A stretch of DNA of 64,000 nucleotides from Nitzschia sp. pyKryTriq1. Lineage: Eukaryota; Bacillariophyta; Bacillariophyceae; Bacillariales; Bacillariaceae. The stretch is from positions 1,550,001-1,614,000 of the forward strand of contig OY101115.1 of the NCBI GenBank assembly GCA_956465555.1, in the 5' to 3' direction. The position numbers and the translations under genes were made by a program. Within the stretch, counting starts at the first letter, position 1. The number at the start of each line of letters is the position of its first letter. Positions 58,614 through 64,000 of the stretch are shown here, piece after piece. Under the pieces are notes generated by a model. That model was not told where the DNA came from and did not search any database. It saw only the letters and a list, made by a program, of their open reading frames with translations.

Positions 58614-60131
58614 TCATTTCTTTGAAGCAAGATCTTCGTTAGCTCCTGTCTTAGCGAACGCTTTGTCGTGGAGGGCTGCGAGTTTGGATCGGAACTCCTT
58701 GTCAGAAGGAAACAGCGCGTCGTAATACACATCTCTTTCCCGTCGAATGTCAGAAAATGATGTCAAATCTGTGGTGAGCCGTGTCTGCAGCGGAGGTCGG
58801 CCAATGCCCCATCGCCCGCGAAAAAGAGTGTCTCGTGCATTTCGTAATGCCCATCTAATAGCTTTGAAACGCTTCGGTTTGGGCCCAAACGATAGATCAT
58901 TAAGAGCCTTGCCCTCAGGGACCTGAAGACAAGAATACTCTAGGAGACCTTCGGCTAGATCGTTTCGATACTCGCGTATGCATTGTGCGAGGACTACTGA
59001 GTCCACAAGTGCACTATTGACTCCCTGTCCCGAAACGCCACCGGTGGCATGTGCTGCATCTCCTGCCAAGGCTGCTTTATCGGCAAAGTTGTAGATGTTG
59101 CAGACCACAGATGAGGCCGTCCCTGTTGTAGGTTGAGACATGAGCTGCGTAGCGATCTTTTCATGGAATCCCTCCCATTGTGGAAAGGCTCCTTCCAACG
59201 CCTCCACCACTGCTGTTCTATTTTTTGTTTCGCTGAGAATTAGCGTGTCCCCTCGTCCAGAGAATAGAATGCAACAACTACCGTCATCTCCAGTTGGTTC
59301 CACAAATGCTCCCGACGAACCCTTCTTCGGCAAAATGAGAGAGACGGACATCGGATCCACTTTGGGTGGTACTGAATCGAGACGAATAACTTTGAATTCT
59401 CCGGGAAGCTGTTCTTTGCTTGACTCAAAAGCTGGAAAGGCCTCTTCTATGGCAGATCTCACTTGTGAGTTGACTCCGTCGCAGCCGACAATCAAGTCGA
59501 AACTGTTCTTTTCCGAAATGCGATCGCCTGTGTCAACGATAACGCGCATGGCATCCAAGTCGCACGCTTTTACTTTGGTGCCGAAGTTTAATTTGAGGCG
59601 GCCGCCCGTAATATGCCGCCGTTCTAGTTCTTCCGCCAAAGCTGCACACAGTTCGGATTGGAACGTCAGCAAGGACGGCTCCACGCCATCTCCCCCGTCT
59701 TTTTCCGATCGCAAAGGGATGACAAGTCCGCCAACGTGGAGCTGGAATCGCTCACTTTCGAATCCTCGGCGCTTGACTGCCTGCCACAACTCTTCGTCTA
59801 CCTGCCGAATAGATGATCGACCCCTGATTCCAATTCCCAAGGCGTATGCCCGTTGCTCCGTGTCTTTGCTTCGCGGGTCTGCCCTTCCTTCAAAAAGCGT
59901 AACCTTGATATTTTCATCCAGCAAGAGCAAGTGGGTCAGTAACAAGCCAGACGGCCCACCACCGACGACCGCAACGTCCAAAGTCGAAGGCTTTGTGGCG
60001 TACAATGGACGATTTGTTAGTATGCTGGAACCTCGCGCAATGTAAGAAACGGGGACAAATGAAAAGGTGGTCTGGAATAATACTACAACCAAGCCTGCGA
60101 TCACCCAGTGAAATAGGCGTTGCGTCTTCAT
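58614..60131 (-). CDS. FAD-dependent monooxygenase, plastid-type leader
   Basis: This is a 505-residue flavoprotein of the UbiH/kynurenine-monooxygenase group (FAD_binding_3). From the ATG at 60131 the leader is HWVIAGLVVVLFQTTFSFVP, a signal peptide with the FSFVP form of the diatom plastid cleavage motif. The frame upstream is open but begins with GTG. FAD motifs are VAVVGGGPSGLLLTHLLL (Rossmann GxGxxG, about 49), FDLIVGCDGVNSQVRSAIEE (the DG motif, about 213) and LAGDAAHATGGVSGQGVNSA (the GD motif, about 357). Such enzymes hydroxylate or epoxidise aromatic and isoprenoid substrates using NAD(P)H and O2. The substrate here is open; a plastid pigment or quinone is conceivable, but that is speculation. 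No intron is seen. Confidence 0.82.
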   Translation of the reverse strand: MKTQRLFHWVIAGLVVVLFQTTFSFVPVSYIARGSSILTNRPLYATKPSTLDVAVVGGGPSGLLLTHLLLLDENIKVTLFEGRADPRSKDTEQRAYALGIGIRGRSSIRQVDEELWQAVKRRGFESERFQLHVGGLVIPLRSEKDGGDGVEPSLLTFQSELCAALAEELERRHITGGRLKLNFGTKVKACDLDAMRVIVDTGDRISEKNSFDLIVGCDGVNSQVRSAIEEAFPAFESSKEQLPGEFKVIRLDSVPPKVDPMSVSLILPKKGSSGAFVEPTGDDGSCCILFSGRGDTLILSETKNRTAVVEALEGAFPQWEGFHEKIATQLMSQPTTGTASSVVCNIYNFADKAALAGDAAHATGGVSGQGVNSALVDSVVLAQCIREYRNDLAEGLLEYSCLQVPEGKALNDLSFGPKPKRFKAIRWALRNARDTLFRGRWGIGRPPLQTRLTTDLTSFSDIRRERDVYYDALFPSDKEFRSKLAALHDKAFAKTGANEDLASKK

Positions 60132-60747
60132 ATTTTCCTCTTTCACCGGTTGGGTGATGATGATGATGATTGATGATGGTAGGCTTCAGAAGGTCTGGGT
60201 GTTAGTATGGTGGATGATTCTTCTTCTTCTCCAGACATCGCGTGCAACAAATTTTATGTGTAATAATAATAAAATAATAATCGACGTCGATTTCGGAGAA
60301 TTTTTTACTACGACTGACGTGCGTGGTATGGGGATGGGAGATTTCGATGATGACAGGCAGGCGCCCATCATTACTTCTACGATACGCGCGTTTTTGCGCT
60401 GAAGTGCCAATCCCAATCCTGCATGCCCCCGGGCCCGCGACGTCGAGACTCACACATCAGCAAGAAAATCTTTTACAGCAAAAGCTACACGTACCGCTAT
60501 TACAGTAATACTGTAGGAGTAGCAAGATGCTGCACACTGCACGCACGACGAACGATGCAAGATACTGTTCTTGTCTCAATGCGGTCAACATCATCACTCA
60601 GCACCATCAGTCCCATCACATTTGCTTTAAGGAGGACCAGACAGAGGGCAGATCTTCTGTTCCATTGATTGGAGGTGTTTTTATTGCAATCAACTGACAG
60701 AAGACAATACTTTTCGTTCGTCGCCACCAGGCTAAAATATCAGCATC
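60132..60747. other. Divergent intergenic, no gene seen
   Basis: A GATGAT run lies at 60156-60177 and AATAATAATAAAATAATAAT at 60261-60280. No RNA or protein gene is recognised. Confidence 0.5.
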
Positions 60748-61587
60748 ATGCTTTTGCTGGAGGCCGGCTATTACGTGTCCACATACCTCCTTGCCCTTGC
60801 AACGGTCACCACCACGGTTATCTCGCATCATCAGAATCCTGCCAATCGACCTCCCCCAGTTTCGGTTCAGGTAATGAGTGAGAGTTTATGCATTGACTGT
60901 CAACGGTTCTTCAAACATGATTTGATTCCAGCCTATCGAACTTTGGGTCCTTCCGTGATGGATTTGAAAGTCGTTCCGTTTGGCAATTCACGGATTGATT
61001 TCGAAGCCAAAACTGTAACATGCCAACATGGTGAGGCTGAATGCGATGCCAATATATGGGAGCAATGTGCAGTGGAACAAGGTCTTCCTGAAGTATATGT
61101 GAATTTTTTCGATTGTTTGGAAGATGTCTTGCCCATGGGCCATAAGGACGACCCTTTTGAAGAATCCATATTTGAACAGTGCGCATCATTGGCGGCGGCG
61201 CCAGCGATCGAACTAAAATCCCCTGACACGACGAAGCAGCAGCCCTGTAGTCTCCGAGCTACCGGCACACGTACGTGTACCAGTACTGTTCCAACGAGCA
61301 ATCTACCGGCACTCGTACAACCGATGGTTGCTACGACCACGAGTATCGATTTTGGCAAATTGAAAGCGTGCCATGACGATCCTGCCACGGCATGGTCGAT
61401 GCAAGTCAAGTATTCCAAGCTAACTCCTCCCGAGCATAAATTTGTTCCATGGGTCTTGGTGGATCATCAGTTCATCGATGTGGATCAGCAAGATTTCTTT
61501 CAGCAAGTGTGTCATGCCTACATGGCCAGAGGAGGATCCCATCCTGCCTGTGCTTCCGAGGGTGATATCAGTACTAGTACGGAGTAG
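60748..61587 (+). CDS. GILT-family thiol reductase
   Basis: This is a 279-residue protein related to gamma-interferon-inducible lysosomal thiol reductase, which reduces disulfides in acidic vesicles. The N-terminal 27 residues form a hydrophobic leader or anchor. The thioredoxin-like part has SVQVMSESLCIDCQRFF, where CIDC is the active-site CxxC (about 48-51). It continues with LKVVPFGNSRIDF, the family's VPFGN motif, then CQHGEAECDANIWEQCAVE (CQHGxxEC, about 91-98). The second half contains FVPWVLVDHQFIDVDQQDFF, matching the usual YVPWVxxNG region. A polymorphic-looking insert (about 160-195) contains RATGTRTCTSTVPTS, coded by GTAC-type words as in the upstream islands of other genes. The probable site is a vacuole or the secretory path. 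Confidence 0.82.
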   Translation: MLLLEAGYYVSTYLLALATVTTTVISHHQNPANRPPPVSVQVMSESLCIDCQRFFKHDLIPAYRTLGPSVMDLKVVPFGNSRIDFEAKTVTCQHGEAECDANIWEQCAVEQGLPEVYVNFFDCLEDVLPMGHKDDPFEESIFEQCASLAAAPAIELKSPDTTKQQPCSLRATGTRTCTSTVPTSNLPALVQPMVATTTSIDFGKLKACHDDPATAWSMQVKYSKLTPPEHKFVPWVLVDHQFIDVDQQDFFQQVCHAYMARGGSHPACASEGDISTSTE

Positions 61588-62265
61588 GTAGTAGAACGTC
61601 CGGCGAGTGGTACGAGTTTCGGGGGTTCTTGCAAATCATGGAAACGAGAAGCAATGGTTGTGTTGTTGAATTGATTGATTGATTGATTGATTGATGATTC
61701 ATTCATTCATTCATTCATTCAATTCATTAATTCACTCCAGCAGCATATTGTACTTTTTGTTGTATATAGTTCTACGAGCACCACATCCTTCAATTGTATT
61801 ATGGAGAGAGTAGATTTCGTAGCTACGAGTAGTCTCTCTCTCTCTAGCTACTCTAGCTAGAGAGTAGCGAGAGTAGAGACAATCTGGAGCAGTCTAAGAG
61901 TGGCGAGTGGGCCTTGAAGAAGGAGAATGAATGATATTATGAATGAAGAATGAATTGCCGGCGCGCGCCAGCCGATCCACGACTCGATAGATGGTTCTAC
62001 GAGCCATCCAGTAATCATTTCTACGTACGTCTGAATGGATCTTCCGGTTGCGACCAGTGAAGCGAAATGCGACCGACGCCATAAAACGAAAGAGAAAGAC
62101 GACCATCGACCATCGACCATTCACCATCGACCAAAGATCAGGTCGTCACTGTTCGTATCACTTTGCATATCTCTACCCGCTAGTAGTATTCGTACAAAGT
62201 CTCCAACACAATTACCAGCACAAGCAAGTGCCTACTAGTTGGAGTAGTGATTCTTGTGTCCGTGC
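61588..62265. other. Intergenic with tetranucleotide repeats
   Basis: Positions 61671-61695 are TTGA/GATT repeats and 61697-61720 are ATTC repeats, joined by a short GATGATTC. A CTCTCTAGCTA island lies at 61828-61870. No gene is seen. Confidence 0.65.
61671..61731 (+). repeat. Compound (GATT)n-(ATTC)n microsatellite
   Basis: About six GATT units pass into about six ATTC units in 61 bp. It starts about 85 bp downstream of the GILT stop codon. Confidence 0.85.
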
Positions 62266-64000
62266 ATGCCAAAGATCGAGACCAAGATCAAGATCAAGAA
62301 CATGCCACCGGCGTCTTTTTCCTTCTCATCGTCGCCCATGAGGATGATGGCCGACATCAACAGCAACATCAACAGCAACAGCAAGAGTAACAGCAACAGC
62401 AAAAGCAACAACGACGACAACTACGAGTACCGGTATTCTTCTAATTCCGCCTCCTCCTTGCAGCAGGAGTGGGAAAAGTTGAAGATCGGGCAGCAGCGAT
62501 TATCGTTGCAGCAAGAACGACTGAAACTCGAGCAAGAGTTGCTCAAGACTGAAAAACGCAACTGGAAGCGAGGCAGCAAATTGCGGTCGTCGGCGCACTC
62601 GCACCGCGACAGCAACATCAGTAGTAATACCTACGAGTACTACAGCAACAGCAGTGTGCAAGGAGATGACCAGTCTATCAACAGCATGAATTCTCAAATT
62701 CAGATTGTACTGCCGGCATCGCCCCTGGCTGCTGCTGCTGCTGTTGAGGAAGAAAAATCGAAATCCAAATCAAGATCATCATCATCAACGTCGTCGGCGT
62801 TGGTCGTGAGAGAACTGCGCGAACAAGTAGCTCAGGCGCACTCGCTCCTGGGGCAAAAGAACGAAGCATTGGCGAAATTGGAGCGAGAAACTCGGGCGAA
62901 TAATCATCCGCGTCATCATTCAAAGGAACTCCTCGAATCGCTGCAAGAGCAACTGGCTGCCACACAACGCTCCTTGGCAAACGTGTTGGTAGAAAAAGAC
63001 ACAATCCAGCACGAACGCGATGCATTGGAAGGACAAGCCGCCGTCGCTCAACACAACAACGACGACAAAGGCAACCGCAAGAAGAAAAGCTGGAAAGACA
63101 CGGTTCGCTTTGCAGCAACGGCACGGCTAGTCGATGTCACAATTGTGCCGACCAGCAATTAGAAATTCAGCAGCTGCAGGATGATTTGCAGAACATGAAA
63201 CTAGCTTATGCGAATGCACAGGCCAGGAGTGCCCAACAATCGAGAGAATGGCAAGTGACGCAACAAAATCTGACAGAGTCGCACCAGTCCAAACTGGAAG
63301 AGCGGCAGCAGAGTTTGATTGCACTTCAACAAGAAAAGGAGGCTCTGGAATCAGAACTTCAGCAGTTGCGAGAAGAAGCTCTCGTCGAAGATTCTACACC
63401 ACGTACTGTCTCCAGTGCTTATCGTGACGATCGTGACGATTACAAGTACTGGAAGGATGAAGCAGAACGACTCCAGCAATGTCTTGACAAACAAAATCGA
63501 CAATTGGAAGATTGGAAGTTGTTGGTGCCTCGTAACAAGATCCTATTGGAACAAGCAATCGCCAAACAGGAGAGCATACAAACCAAATATTATCATATGG
63601 AGGCTCAATACAAGGAACAGAAAGAACTGGTTCAACAATTGCAGGCCACCAACGAAGCCTTGGTCCAAAATCACAAAGCACTAGAACAAGAAAACCATCA
63701 GTTGCAAGAGCAGCAGCCACCAGCATCTTCAGACATTTTGGCGCATACGAATAGCCCAATGGACTGCCAAATGGAAAATTACGATCCATCGGTCCTGGAG
63801 GTTGTCATTCCTCTGGACGATCCCAATGGTCCCCTGAGAAAGCTTGTTCGGGATGGATTCAAATTCGTGGTAGAATGGGAGTGGACCAGCAAAACGGGCC
63901 TTTATGGTATGTACACGGGTTGGCTCGATTTGACAGGAAATCCTCACGGTCATGGAACGCTCCGAATCGAGGATGGCTCCATCTATGATGGCGATTGGAA
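62266..64000 (+). CDS. Coiled-coil protein with MORN repeat, 3' end beyond window
   Basis: From the ATG at 62266 the frame runs to a stop at 63162. The first 60 residues have repeat-coded Ser/Asn runs. Long coiled coils follow (LSLQQERLKLEQELLKTEKR; VVRELREQVAQAHSLLGQKN; LLESLQEQLAATQRSLANVL). From about 63100 to the right edge a different phase stays open and continues the same kind of protein: QLEIQQLQDDLQNMKLAYA, QQLREEALVED, KYWKDEAERLQQCLDKQNR, and finally a MORN unit (GLYGMYTGWLDLTGNPHGHG, then DGSIYDGDW). An intron (for example GTAGAA at 62988 to CCAG near 63155) or a frame change must join them; the exact junction is not fixed. MORN proteins often bind membranes or cytoskeleton. The C-terminus is cut by the window edge. 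Confidence 0.55.

Noticed and set aside
61671-61731. Hairpin formed by the GATT and ATTC runs
   Set aside because: The two runs are not complementary (GATT would need AATC), so only a weak structure is possible.

Overview
This window is nuclear DNA from a eukaryotic alga, most likely a diatom. It has about 32 closely packed genes, and at least eight are split by short (65-164 bp) GT-AG introns. Several leaders have the diatom-type plastid signature, a signal peptide ending next to an aromatic residue (ASAF, EAFSS, TFSFVP). Sulfolipid and phytol enzymes point to photosynthesis. Pro/Thr-rich PTxxPT stalks and relics of Ty1/copia elements also fit. There is no operon structure, rRNA, CRISPR or recognised tRNA.

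Left part (1-16.5 kb): a beta-propeller protein running off the left edge, a LETM1-like protein, a probable 2-oxoglutarate oxygenase and a decayed copia relic. These are followed by a membrane protein whose 3' end overlaps the sulfoquinovosyltransferase gene SQD2, a methyltransferase, a TMEM45-like protein, an LRR protein and the DNA glycosylase FPG.

Middle part (17-39 kb): three GT60-type GlcNAc-transferase paralogs (two, one and no introns) surround a formate/nitrite transporter. Then come a four-exon MATE transporter with a plastid-type leader, the ribosome-export GTPase LSG1, a small secreted or plastid protein, a phytol-kinase-like protein, an UNC-45 chaperone and a LysM protein.

Right part (39-64 kb): DapA (lysine synthesis), an RNase P p29-like protein, ribosomal protein eL42, TAF6, PDCD2, two proteins without known family, mitochondrial pyruvate dehydrogenase E2, a membrane-tethered PhoX-like phosphatase, a WCPPC thioredoxin, an acidic protein, a copia relic, an FAD monooxygenase, a GILT thiol reductase and a coiled-coil/MORN protein cut by the right edge.

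The genes are mostly unrelated housekeeping and metabolic genes. Many converge tail to tail with little or no spacing, while wider gaps lie between start codons. The strongest unexplained signal is a set of islands made of overlapping GTAC, GGTACC and ACCGGT palindromes. They sit mainly in 5' flanks, also in introns, and in places reach into coding sequence, where they encode a recurring T-G-T-S/R-T peptide. A second island type is built of CTCTAGAG and CTAGTAG words. Start codons were placed at ATG; some longer open frames begin at non-ATG codons and were shortened.
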